Origin: Schistosoma mansoni
Taxonomy: Eukaryota > Platyhelminthes > Trematoda > Strigeidida > Schistosomatidae
Direction of reading: 5' to 3'
Assembly: GCF_000237925.1 (NCBI RefSeq)
Contig: NC_031498.1
Location: forward strand, 8,582,422 to 8,646,421
Length of the DNA stretch: 64,000 bases
In this document: one piece after another, positions 26,901 through 38,911 of the stretch
Numbering within the stretch: the first letter of the stretch is position 1
Layout of the letters: every line of letters begins with the position of its first letter
Notes under the pieces: model-generated
Databases searched by the model: none
Told to the model about the DNA's origin: nothing
What the model saw: only the letters and a program-made list of their open reading frames with translations
Program-made: the position numbers and the translations under genes

Positions 26901-29900
26901 AGTGGTAGGTTTTGGACAGTAAATTACCTTTGTAAAAGATTGCTTCCCAAATCGATAACGTGCACTTTTAATAAATCTGTTTGATTACACATTATTTGCC
27001 ACTCGTTTCCAGTGTAGTGTAAAGCACAAGACTTAAATAGTAAGTATTAGACAAGCATGATATTATTATTCAGTGACCAAACAATGTAAATATGTTAATT
27101 CTACAGGAAGTCAGTTGCAGTTAGAATGGCTTAGTAGTGATGTTTCTAACTGTGAAACTGAGTGGGGTGGGTTCAAATCTAACAGGGAGTATCAGTTCAT
27201 TTCATACTATACATATGTCTAGCTGATAATTCCTAACTAACATGAGACTTAAGTCTAAAACTAACAAATATGACTTAACGAAGGTCTAAAGCCCCTTGTA
27301 CTGAACTACAGTTCATATGAATAGGGGGAAAAACGACAGTCAAATTTTTGAACTCTTAAGGAAGTGGTTAGTTAATAAGGTAGATCAAAGCCAAACAAGC
27401 AGAATGTAATATTAGTGAGTTTGAGAAACAAATCATAATAATGTGTCTACATAACTTTAAGAATCTTTTAGTGAACCGCAGACCATGATAACGTAATTAA
27501 TAACTGTTATTAATGCTGCATGGATGAGCTAGCTTTCATCATATCTAAAAACAGGAAACACATTATACTATTTCGGACAGATGTATCGTACAGTGATTAC
27601 AAATAATATAAAATCAGTGATATGAAAAACTTACAACTAAACCAGCACGATAGAACACTTTTGGTCCCTCTAACAAAAAGCTATCAATTAAACAAACAAG
27701 ATGTTCAAAAGGTAACTTCCACAGTAATAAACACCAACGGGCCAACTGAAGCCGTCTTTGATCTTCTTTACAGGTAGCACTAACATTTTTCTCACTTGAT
27801 TTGGAAGTCAACAATATGGTACGTTTCTGATTACCTCTTCGTAAAAGATTACATAAATAGGCTAACTCTTCTAATGACAAACAATGTTCTTTCCAATCAG
27901 ATTTTGTTTGAATTAAAACACCAGGTTGATCCAATAAGGTGAGTATACATTTACGTACAACTGTAATAGGCATATAGTGTAGAAATAATGCTGTCAACGG
28001 CCATAGCTGTGGAGCATAAACAAGTTCTGGGCGGTCAATAAAAATATTGTGTAATATTGTCCGTAAACAATTTTGACCAAGTGTATTTAAGAAAAAAGTT
28101 GGCAATAACATTTGATTAGAAAACTCGTAACCAGCCAATAATGATGAACCACCAATGTTTGTAACATTGGTTGTTGAAATATCATTACTATGGATGCTTG
28201 AATCGGAAATCTAAGTAAAATCAATAACATGCAACAAGATGAAAGTTATCAATACAAAAAGATTCATATCGATAAACAAATAATTATTATAAGGAGAAAA
28301 GGGTAGTGACTAGCAGTTCAGTCCAGGACGTGCGTTCCGTCTTCATTGGGACTTTTCAACTGGATGTACATACATGATCACTTCCACCTACAGGAACTGT
28401 TTATCCAATAAATTAAGTGTGGTGTATTATATGAGCGATGAAAATCAACTGATGATGCTATGTAGTGAGATAATCGGGATATGTTTTAGATACGTAATAA
28501 CTACTTTATCATTTGCACTAAACATGATGAGTTAGAAACGATATGTAAGTTTTAAAGAATCTAGACTGCAGCAAAGTAACTATCCATAGAACTACAAAAA
28601 AAATGGCCTGGACTCCATAGAAATGTAGGAAAATGCTTATACACTAGAAAAACTATGAGTGAATGCTACGATATCACTAAACATTCATACAAAATTTGGC
28701 ATACTCATTACTTTACTCTGATAGGCCTCCATTATTAACCCCTTTTATTATGAATGTTTGTAAACTACCATTGTACTGTTAGGATATATCAACGTAAATT
28801 GATCTAAAGTTATTCATGATCTATTGAAAGGAGTGTCACTTAATACATATGAAGAATTAAAAAAAGCTGGTTGGGGAAAACATTTGATTTTACTCCTGGT
28901 TGAAACGCATGATTGATATATGAAGTGTTCTTCATTAAGCACACTTCAGATTATCTTCCATTATTAAAGTAAGGGTAAAAAACCATAATATATGGACCAC
29001 ACTGTTAGAGGAAATTCGCAACTACTAAGATGAATTGAGGATAAACGAGTAACAAAACACTTGGGCATATGGTAAACTTGTTGTTATAATTTTCTGATCA
29101 TGTTAAAAAAATTAGAAGTATTATATTCACTTAAATAATATTTCCAACCGGCCACGTATCGTGGAACGACAGAGTGAGCAATGTTCAAGTTAGACTCGGG
29201 ACACCATGTAAAGATAGCATATCAGTTGATAACGTTGTAAATCCTCCCCGATTGAGGTGGATGGGACATATATTGTATATGCTTAACCATCGTTTACTTT
29301 GATAGACAATGATTGCTGGTGTAGGAGTATGCTAGAAGAAAGTTTGGAGTGGCCAAACGATGATGTGGCATCAGACTGTCGATCTGAGCTATGCTGGCAT
29401 ATTTAGACTAAATGGTCGGGGTCCTTGCAATAAACATGATCAGTAGCTAGAGACTAGATGATATGGCTCAAAATCGTTCACAATGATGCTGTTTATTTTG
29501 ATTTTATTTTGTCATCTTAACGTGATATAGCAACTTGGGATAACACATATTTCTCACAGGCTTCACGTTGACTATGACTAGCTAACTACCAGTAATTGTC
29601 GCTATTAAGTGGAAAATGATCAGTCAATTTGTCCGATACTACTCAGAAGACATCCAGTGAGAAAAGCTTGTATCTATCCAAATATTTAGAAAATTAATTA
29701 CCAGAATAGGTAATGATATTGATGATCATACAGTGTTAAAAAAATACAAGTGCATCATTCTCTAAAACATTTAGATAACATCCTTGAAGTGTTTGCGTTG
29801 TATTATGTGATAAAATAAACTGTTGTTTTGATCATTTGCTGCATAAATACTTTCATATGATAAAAGTGATGACCAGGAAACTGATATGAAAAACTATCCA

Positions 29901-32774
29901 CATAGTCATACTACGAGATAAGATTAGTGGTTTCGTGAAATCAGGCTGGTATTATCAAATTGGAACGTACGTGCATTATTCACAGTGGACTAAAGACAAG
30001 TAACTGCAGTGGTAGAAAGAACAGTTAAATGATAGTGTCCAGCTTTGAGGGGAGTCTCAGAAAACTTGTGTTATTCAAGCCACTCCATATAGACTCATGC
30101 AGTGGTACAAGGACTAATGAAACATTGTTCTCCGAGGTAATTGCAATTAGTAATAGTTGTCAATCAGTCAGTCAGTCACAATGTAGAACTTCGTACGTAC
30201 GTACATCAGTTTGAGCTGCCATACCACATTAGTACAGAGATGCAGATGTCGATTCAAATTCCATAGTGGTAGAAGTAGTAAGAGTATAAGCAGTAATCTG
30301 AAAGATTAGGGTTTGAAGATGTTATTGAAGGAGTACAGTCCAGTGAAATAAATTTGGAAAGAGAAAAAAGATAGAGACATAAAGAATTCAGAAGATTAGA
30401 ATTTGGCAGAACACAAATAGTGGATGCACCTTCGCCACTGCAAGCGATTTTGAGCCATGTCATTCAAGGTCTCTAACCATCGGTTGCTATCATCTCGCGG
30501 ATCCCAACCAGGGGATTTACACCTACCAACATGGCTCAGTCCACTTGTCAGTGACTTCATGGATTTATGCCACGTTTTGGTCTGGCCGCCCCTAGCTTTT
30601 TTCCAACCTGCTCCTACACCATAAAGCATTGCTCGTCGGGGCGGGCAGTCGGTGGTTGGGCATACGTAACACGTGTCCCAGCTATCTCAACTGATGAAGT
30701 TTTACTACTTCATCAATCGATTTTCCATCCTTACCTAGTACCCGTTTCCTAACAACTGCATTACTTACTCGGTGGTCTCAGGATATACGAGCAGTGATTC
30801 GAAGACACCTATGATAGAATACTAGTAGCCTACAAATATCCTCTACTCTTGCCGGCCATGTTTCACTGCCATAAAGTAGGATGGAACGAACTGCTGTGCA
30901 GTAAACCCGTCCTTGGATCGGTAGACGGATATCTCTCCCGACCGTAGCTGCTACCTTGGCGTGGTGGTTGGGCTTGCCTATTGTGATGACCCAACCGGGT
31001 TATATTGGCTGGAACATATGTTCCTGTAGGTTCTACCACGCCAGACAGGTCGATTGGAGAACGGTAAGACTAAAAGCAGTAACTCAAGGTCTGAGGGCGA
31101 AGTCGTAATGCTGGTTGTAGAGGGGTGTAACAGCAGTAAGGTGTTTTCCTCGGACAACCAGCATCTGCAGCGATGCTGCCTTCCCATAAGGAGGGGTGGG
31201 GTTAGAAAAGGTCGACCCTAAAAATGTCACGCCTCACCTTGCCTCACGGATTTCCGTCTCCGGTGGTAAGGCCCTTTGAAGAACGGAGCTAACAAGTCAA
31301 AAATCCCCCACAAAAAGGCCATGAGCGACCGGCCTTAAGCAGTTATCCCTTGGACTCTGCGGTCACGCTCCCAGGTCGTTAAGACTAACATTAATCCAAC
31401 TTCCTTTTCAGGTACCTCAAGAAATACCCTTCCACGGTGTGGGCAGCCGGGAAGTGATATTAACCCTCATACCCGTAACAGCACACGAGACCAAGTTGGT
31501 CACATTCAAATCCTTCCTAAACCTCCTAATAACTCTCTTATCTCCAGACTGGCACAATCAGTGATTGGGACCAGGTAGATGGAATTACGTTTAGTTCTCA
31601 GATTCTACCTAAGACTTCAGTCAGTCTCGCTGCGAATACTGGTGGAAGTCATTCCACGCTGCCTCGGGGTGGGCACGACTTAGATGGTTGCCCAATAGTT
31701 TTTCTAGTTGTTCCTGAAATACGTTCTTAGCTTCGCTATCATTAAGTAGAACCCCTAGTCGTCAATAATGTTTACAGTCATTAGTTTTGTCCTTTGTTGT
31801 GAGCGAACAAATGGACCTAACATGTTTTAACTCCAACTTTGCTAAGATCCATCTTTTTTCCAGACACTTCAATAGACCTAGTATATCCAGATGATATCGT
31901 TCAAGTGAATACAGTGAATACATACATGGTCTTTCACATGTATTACGTAAACATTTGAGATTGTTTAGCAAATATTCCCAACCTGTTAAGTGCAAAACAA
32001 TGGTTTCAGAATGATTTGTGCCTGTACTTATTTAGAGAATTTAGTGAAACGGTTAGGTCTGTAGATTAATTTACTTATTACACAGTTTAGTTGGTTTGTT
32101 TTGTATCTGCTCGCTTACGTTACATGTAACACTGGTGTAGTATCTAACTATCCACAAAATGATCATGTCGTGCAGCAGTCCTCCCTTCCCCACCCTATAA
32201 CTACGGGAATTAGGCACTTAAAAATGAAATGTGGAAGTTGAAGGTGTTCGGTTATTGATACCTAGGCATCACTGTCAGTGTGTGGTGAAAGCATTAAGTC
32301 CGCATTGCAGAAGTAAGGCACGAAGTTCCAGACAAATTCTAATTTAGTCGGTGTAATTATAAATGACGTTACGACAAAAGGAGTACAATACATCTAGAAA
32401 AAATAACAATTGCAAACCCGGTTCCCAAGCAAAAACACTGTTGGAGATAGGATAGTAGACCATTTACGAGAAAAAATTAGGTAGAACTATGGAATACTTC
32501 ATAATTTATAATTTATAATAAACAAATATTTGAAGATGAACTTTACAAAAGAACACTAGAGCACTAACCTGTAAATTTATGGAATATTTGGTGGATAAAA
32601 GCTGTGACCAAAGACTCTTACGTATGGGATGTGATGGAGGTAAATTGAGATTCCGAATGAATATTTTTAATTTTGCATGTCCATACTTAGATGTGTTATC
32701 TAACAACGAGCTTAAAACAGCCAACTCACTGCCATTGTAAACAACCTTTCCTAGACTTGAGGAATCCACCAAAT
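23902..32774 (-). CDS. TBC1D24: TBC1D24/Skywalker-like TBC plus TLDc protein (5' exon missing)
   Basis: Expected to act at the cytoplasmic face of membranes in vesicle traffic, with Rab-GAP-like TBC and TLDc domains. Four minus-strand exons join in frame: 32774-32569, 28210-27635, 25931-25709, 24617-23902; about 573 codons so far, against 559 in human TBC1D24. The TBC part includes HPIRKSLWSQLL, YAPQLWPLTALFLHYM, RLQLARWCLLLWKLPFEHLVCLIDSFLLEGPKVFYRAGL. The TLDc part in the last exon has ATILLVRS, IGAFCSDRWQ, YYGNGLCFLFRI, a variant of the usual glycine-rich strand (GIELGGSISNGPPGLSLD), TFSNQCLI and ends VGLVELIGFRDL. The 32774 exon starts with two bases of a split codon, so at least one exon with the start codon lies upstream and was not found. 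The TBC arginine finger is not obvious, as in other TBC1D24 proteins. Confidence 0.85.
24978..25265 (-). mobile_element. 3' end of a CR1/jockey-type LINE
   Basis: About 190 bp at 25070-25265 match 58640-58830. In the longer copy this sequence is the end of a LINE reading frame (RLRVHLVCERNEDPDDTMTNK). Here only the 3' end and UTR remain, in the last intron of the TBC1D24-like gene. Confidence 0.5.
25932..27634. other. Intron of the TBC1D24-like gene, no named repeat
   Basis: AT-rich intron. A weak tRNA-like stretch at about 27122-27185 with a B-box-like GGTTCAAATCT is the only structure noted; it is too weak to call. Confidence 0.4.
29150..29580 (+). mobile_element. Decayed RTE-clade LINE 3' end
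   Basis: Plus-strand remnant inside a TBC1D24-like intron. The order of the RTE post-RT region is still visible (LRWMGHI near 29255, then a decayed GGQTKTWHQ-like stretch and an ATGGCTCAAAATCG piece near 29462 corresponding to DMAQNR), with many stops. Confidence 0.55.
30166..30936 (-). mobile_element. RTE-clade LINE 3' end
   Basis: Minus-strand LINE end almost identical to 9163-9935, including the GTAC/TGAC-repeat tail. It stops abruptly at about 30936, where an inverted piece from the other end of the same family begins (30947). Confidence 0.8.
30947..31700 (+). mobile_element. RTE-clade LINE 5' region, inverted relative to its 3' end
   Basis: Begins GCTGCTACCTTGGCGTGGTGG and matches 12533 onward. 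It abuts the minus-strand 3' piece at 30166-30936. The 5' tip of the element faces the junction, which is what twin-primed (5'-inverted) LINE insertions look like. The right end is uncertain. Confidence 0.6.
31850..32345 (+). mobile_element. Decayed RTE-clade RT remnant
   Basis: A plus-strand DLVYPDDIVQ near 31872 resembles the RTE catalytic YxDDIVL motif, and the stretch at 32225-32345 (LKVFG..YLGITVSVW..VRIAEVRHEVPD) resembles the RT C-terminal VFDHRCLR...VSNAEVRHRV. Heavily decayed. Confidence 0.35.
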
Positions 32775-33145
32775 CTGTAAAAGGGCTGGAATAAAATTAG
32801 TTATAGTAAGACTACATCATTTAAAACAAATTGATAATAAGAAATACGATGTATAAAGTTAGGTCTGTGACGCTTTACAGACGCCCAAGCTTAAACAAAG
32901 GGCTTTCTCTACGGGACCAACGTCCCATTGATTGAAAAGTCTACTCGGTAACATAATGAGGTAACACTGGGGACCTTATTTTCCTGATAGCCATCGAGTA
33001 ATATAATCGTTTTTATTCTTTTTATTAAGATCCTAAATTTTCTATGTTTGAAATTGATGTTTTTAATTAGACCCAGCACAAACGCATGCATATAATCAAC
33101 ATAGAAACTGACAAAAATGTGCACTAGCCTAATTTTCAATATCAC

Positions 33146-33571
33146 ATCAGCGTAACGGGACTAAATTATCAACATGAATATTAAAGTAGTAGAAGCAACG
33201 ATAGTAGTAATAATAGTGGTAATAGCACCAATGGCAGTAAAACATCAGGTACAGGAAATATGATCCTCAAAGAATGAATCCATAGAATAGGAAAAAATTT
33301 CTAATCAGTATTTAGGTCTATCGATAGAGTGAATATATCTGAGCCGTTACTACCGATCCTGGAGCCACCTCAGTAGTGAAAGTTAGCACAACATATTTAG
33401 AACTGAGAGCAAGCCATTATGTATAAAAAAGAATCCGAAATATTACTAAGAGTTAACTGAATGATACGTAACTTAAAAAACTGGGACAAGTTACCCAACT
33501 AGAAGTATGCATCAAATGTATAACCCAGTATAGGTTTCCACAACACTAAACAGCACAAGTGGGAAACCAAC
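33146..33571. other. Spacer upstream of the TBC1D24-like exons
   Basis: Short tri-nucleotide-rich stretch (GTAGTAATAATAGTGG near 33200). The missing first exon of the minus-strand gene could lie here or further right; no candidate is convincing. Confidence 0.3.
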
Positions 33572-33703
33572 TATTTTTATTTATTCAAACACATAAATGT
33601 TGGTACAAGGGGGCACCAGATATATATGCGCCGCACAAATCTCATTTGATTTGTGTGAGGGCTGTGATACTGCCCAGGTGCCCGAACTGAAGCAGGAGGA
33701 AAC
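33572..33703 (-). repeat. 3' fragment of the 470-bp dispersed retroposon
   Basis: Minus-strand copy of the last 130 bp or so of the family described at 19395, starting with its A-rich tail. Confidence 0.7.
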
Positions 33704-35094
33704 CAACTACACAAAAACGATATCATGATGAGCAAGAAAAACAGATTGAAAATCAGTCCTAAATTCGAACAGAAAATATCTATGTAGGGATAACTGCGAT
33801 CGATTTTAAAGTATGTCATTGTTAGAAATCTAACCAAGAAACATGTCTCTTCAAAAATCAGACAGAAATATCTTGTCAACTGACATCATTTCTCTGTGTG
33901 ATTACAAATATCAGTTTGGAAATATTCGCACCCTAACCAATAACTAATGTTATTGGACTAGGCATTTAAAAAAGTACAATCCCATGATAGAAATGGTTAT
34001 CCTATTAAATAGTTAAAGCATATTGAATGAGATATGAAGACAACGCCTGGATACTTAAGAAGTAGATGACCCAAGGTTTTACACTCAGGTAATAACTAAA
34101 CTTCGAATGTTTAGGACATAATGTCACCGTTCCATGATAATGATCATAATAATAATAAGCACTGCTGACAGGGTATTTAGTGAACACATAATAACCAATA
34201 TTTCGAAGTTAAATAGCTACGAAAATATACTTCTGAGAATGTAATTTATTTTCTACTTTTACCTCAATTATGGTAGTAAGGAAGTGTAATCTACTTCAAG
34301 GTGCCTAGAATTTCTAATAAAAGAGACTTGCGAACATTGTTTAGACAGTGCATTATTTACCTTAAGTCATTTCTTCCCATAAACTTTGTGTTCACAAACC
34401 TCCCAGATAAGAGATGCACAACATTAATATGTATATAGTATGTATCAAAAATCCGACAAATTATAAATTGTTTGGCACAAGTCTACTTAATCACATCATG
34501 TAAACGACAATATTTAAAACCTTTCCCCCAAGACAGGCAAAATCTTATGTGACCCTTTCAGGGATGACGCATAAAGCCATTAGGCATCCAAGGATTTTTC
34601 ATTAAACCCCAGTGGGCATTGGGAAAGCGATAAAATATCCCTAATCCAGGAACGCTTTTTTGAGACTGTAGATGTAGTATTTCAGAGAAGACTACGGTGT
34701 TGTGTACTCGATATTTAATAACTAATTAGATATTTCACTCAGATAATTGAGCCGGTAAATCCCAAATAAACTTAGTATCTTTACCGCGATTGTTCAACAA
34801 ATAATTCATCATTCTCACTGAAAATTTTAAAGTCAGTATAGTGATCTGAGTCCTCACAAAGTTCGTTTAAAATGAAAGACCACTAGATAATTTGTCTGTT
34901 TATGAAAAGTAACTCTTGATTTCAAATATTTCAAGATTTCATCTTTATATGTTACCTGAGGGACCAATTCATGAAGTCATTAACAAATGAACTGAACCAT
35001 ATACGTAGGTGCAGACAGCTTGGTTGAGGTCCGCAAGATTAACGTAACTAATGGTTGGAGATTTTCGGTGATATGACCTACGATCGTTCGCAAT
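33704..35094. other. Intergenic DNA, nothing recognised
   Basis: AT-rich, no supported gene or repeat. Confidence 0.4.
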
Positions 35095-35300
35095 ACCGTA
35101 CGTGCATCCATTCTTTGTTTTCAATTATTCCTTAAATTTCCCTGTACCTTTTTTCTCTTTTCTATACCTGACCTTTTCTAATACTACAATTACTACTACT
35201 TCTACCACTCTGGGATTTATTTTGATAATTTTATCTCGTTGCGTTAATGTGATACGGCAACTTGAACCTAGGCAGGCGTCAGGTCCTTCGTTGAATATGA
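35095..35300 (+). mobile_element. Decayed RTE-clade LINE 3' end
   Basis: Contains the CTACTACTTCTACCACT run and GTGATACGGCAACTTGAACC, diverged forms of the 3' UTR seen intact at 36180-36480. Confidence 0.5.
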
Positions 35301-36179
35301 CTGACTCACCTAAAGATGCTAAAACTTTGTGTAATCACGGAAAAATAAATGACAGCAGTATGTAGTTAGTTACCTAAGACAATCAAAATCTTATTTGATT
35401 ATTAGAGAACTATGGATAGATTTTATCGGAAAGTCATGGTTTCATCAACCTTAATCCAACGCACTTGTACAATTTAATGCAGTTACTCGAAATACACATT
35501 CCAACTGTCGTTTACAACAGGTTATTTCTTGCAGTTGATTTCTAGATCACCGGAATCTTTACAGTTAAAAGCTAACACGATTGGGTTTTCAGAGTTTGAG
35601 CTTACATGTTATGTTTATCTCAGTGAACCGCTTTATATCTCAGTTAAACTACGTCTAAATCTGGAAGACAACACTAAGACTTATCTCAGTAACTATAAAG
35701 ATTAAATTTATTGCACTGATGAGAAGAGACCTTAGTTCTTTTAAATCAGTATTTCAATAAATTACCTTTATTCAAACTAGTTGGGAAATACGCTTACTTA
35801 AAACTAACAGGGATAATGGAAAATACTTGTGAAAAGAAGTAAGACTGAGTTCACTTACCAAGTTCATCTTTTATGTATTGAGCTTTTATACATTTCTTGT
35901 TAGCAGTCATAATAGCACCCGGCTACTCAAAATGAAGTAGGTGTAGCAGAGTCAGGATCTGAAACCAACTACATGGGTAAATTTTCTGGCACTCAACCCA
36001 CTGCTATGTTGAGGTGTCCAACAAGGATACTATAATTTGGTTGGTCTGTTATGCAGTACATTCAGAAGCCTATGATTTACTAAAGCTCCTTTATACATCT
36101 CAAATTATGATCTCACCATTCTTTCCAACTTACAGAAACCGTTATCGATTTGAATAGATATTTAGGTAACAAACGATTT

Positions 36180-36482
36180 TGAATGACATGACTAAAAATC
36201 GTTTGCAATGGCGAAGGTGCATCCACTATTTGTGTTCTACCAAATTTTAATTCTCTGAATTTCTCATGTCCCTATCCTTTTTCTCTTTTCAAATTTATTT
36301 CACTGTATTATACTCCTTCAATAACATCTTCAAACCCTAATCTTTCGGATTACTGCTTATACTCTTACTACTTCTACCACTATGGAATTTGAATCGACAA
36401 CTGCATCTCTGTACTAATGTGGTATGGCAGCTCGAACTGATGTACGTACGTACGAAGTTCTACGCTGTGACTGACTGACTTA
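36180..36482 (+). mobile_element. RTE-clade LINE 3' end with TGAC-repeat tail
   Basis: Plus-strand, strongly 5'-truncated copy matching the reverse of 9166-9450. It ends GTACGTACGTACGAAGTTC...TGACTGACTGACT, the microsatellite-like 3' tail of the family. Confidence 0.75.
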
Positions 36483-37719
36483 GGTAACATGTAACCTAAG
36501 TGGACAATGAAGGATGTTTTTACGTAACCAATCATGACGTAATGGATGTTAAGTGCAAATTATCATTAACATATGACACAATCCTACTCAGTGGCCTATA
36601 CAAGAAATCTAGACCGCAATTTTGTCTACATCTACCTATTGTAAATTACTTACCTCAATGTTGAGCTCATAATAGTTCATAATGTAACAGATAATTGATT
36701 GTTAGGTGGGGGCCGAAGTCCCAAATATTTTTGTGGTTAAAAATCAAAAGAAATACGAATGTTAGATGAATTGACCAAAATCTGAAATGTAAACAAATAT
36801 AAATGATCTAAAATTGTCTCCGACATCGCAGCTTATATGAAAAACTATGGGCAAAAATATTCGTCAAAAGGCCTTTATAAAAGCAGCCTGAAGATGGATG
36901 TAATTGATCTACTATACACACTGACTATTATGGACTCGTCTTTTCTGTTCAACCCGGATTGAATTGAAACGACGTTGCATTTAGCTGCTAAGGACTACCC
37001 AATCCATGAAAATACAAGGCTTATGGATTAACACACTTAAGATGTGCATTGGTGGTTAGAGCACTAGGTTTGAAGCTATTAGATTTCGCGATAAAACCAT
37101 ATTTTTTAGTCTGGGTATCTGAATAGTATCGCTGTCCCTCACACAAAATCGTGACATTATTGCTTCGATTTCGTATGAAGAGACGTCAATGATTAAGACG
37201 CTGTAGCAGACAGTAAACGTAATGAACGTCTCAATATCAGCTCGTTGATAAACAGCTGATCGAAATGTCTGTCATTCATCGAAGTATGCTCGTTGTAAAG
37301 AATGAAACTATACATTTCTGACATCGTTGTTTGCATATACTAAAACTGACTCAACTTCTTGAGAAGAAAAGTGAATACGTGTTTTGATACGGTCAGTCCT
37401 CAATATATGAGTGAACTATCGTCCACTTATTTACTAAGTGCTTTAGTTTCTAGCATGTGATCAAGAAGGTAACTAAATACTAGTGGATCCACACATCAAG
37501 TGAAACTGTAGTACTGGTCAGTTACTTTAACCTGAAGAACGACATCGATGTCGCTAAGTTTTGATTGATATATCTAAGCAAGCCTCACTGGTGATGAAAG
37601 TTCGATGGATAAACGCTCCATCGGCGATCAATTCTTATTAGCAGCTCATAGGATTTTCTTAATGCGTGTAGACGTTTTTGGAGGAGTTCCCTGCATAGAG
37701 GGTTTATCGGTAAATTGAG
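36483..37719. other. Intergenic DNA, nothing recognised
   Basis: No supported gene. Diverged repeat sequence is likely but could not be assigned. Confidence 0.35.
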
Positions 37720-38225
37720 TGAAGATCCTAAACCTGTGTGAATTTGGCGGAGATGAGACAAGGGAAACCCGAAATTTACCCAGGTTTAGAATTTTTACTC
37801 AGGGTTTACCTAAATTTGGTCAATTTTGTCCCAAAGTTAGGAGTTTGTGGTCCCTCGACCGAGGTACAAAATGTTGATGACCAAGTGTCTCTTGTGCATA
37901 AACACCAGAAGGGATTCATTTTCGGCCAATAAAACTGCCCGATGTTGGACTGACTTTTGCAAGACGGCAGCAAGGGGTAACAACCTAGCAAGGAACTAGC
38001 AAACCCCTGGTGAGAACTCAAATGCCGAACGACCTTGAGAAGTCACTAGTTTTCGAAAAAAGGGAGACTTTTGGCATCTTCAGTCGCAGTCCTCAGTAGT
38101 AAAAAATTAGGTCGGTAAACCTGTTTTAATCCTTGCAGCTCGTTCTCCAGTGAATATCCAACTTCTCCTTGGAAATGTTTACTGATGAAGCTGACACTAC
38201 TTGTTCGGTTAAGGCATTCCAGTCA
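37720..38225 (-). mobile_element. Non-LTR RT C-terminal remnant and 3' UTR
   Basis: On the minus strand near 38100-38225 the translation NALTEQVVSASSVNISKEKLDIHW resembles the end of CR1/jockey-type polymerases (WNxLPxxVVxAxSxNxFKxxLDxxW). The downstream part to about 37720 would be its 3' UTR. Confidence 0.4.
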
Positions 38226-38911
38226 TTGATTACTCAAATGGATCAAATGGTTCTGGACATAATAGAAGAAGCTTTCGCTTAACGAGCTCCCTTATCTGGC
38301 AGCGGTGGATCACCGATACCTCCTGGTAGGAACCGAAGTAAATTTAAAGATGAAAGAGAAAAAAATATTAGTAAATTACAGTATATTTGAGTCTACGAAC
38401 TGATTTCGTGGCTCATCGTTGGATACGTCCCAATGTACCCTCATCATTTTGGAGTGAGGGAGGATACATTATGTTTCCATACTCTATACGGGGTCGAACA
38501 AAACTGTCGAACATTAAATGGAGAGTCCTACCACCGAACTAACCGAAAATTCACTCTTTGACGTTACCAGTGCGCAATTTGCTAGAAAGACATTTTTGTC
38601 TCAGTTAGCGATAGACTTCAGATCACAGGGTACCAACACTCCTAGATCATTTTCAACTTGGGATACCTCTAGTTGGTAGTTACTTAGGTTGAGTGTATAA
38701 TCTGCAATATATCTTAGAAGGATTACTTTAAACTTTGAATTGTTGAAGATCGTTGCTGTCCATCCGACTTTGAAGTGGAGTGAGATCCTCCTGAAGGGCT
38801 AGCATGTTGTCTTGGTTGCAAACTACTCTCCAGAGTTTCACATCATCAGCGAAAAGTCATAAGTCGGACGACACCCGTTGAGGAAGGTCGTTCGTAAAAA
38901 ATTAGGAGAAG
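38226..38911 (-). mobile_element. CR1-clade LINE fragment, inverted copy of 5450-5990
   Basis: Bases 38385-38911 are nearly the exact reverse complement of 5445-5990, including the same in-frame stop after CAATTCAAAGTT and the same decayed YADD region. The 3' UTR (38226-38385) follows after a missing piece of about 260 bp relative to the copy at 3061-6480. Confidence 0.8.

Noticed and set aside
27122-27185. tRNA-like stretch with a B-box-like GGTTCAAATCT
   Set aside because: No convincing cloverleaf and no second copy seen in the window.
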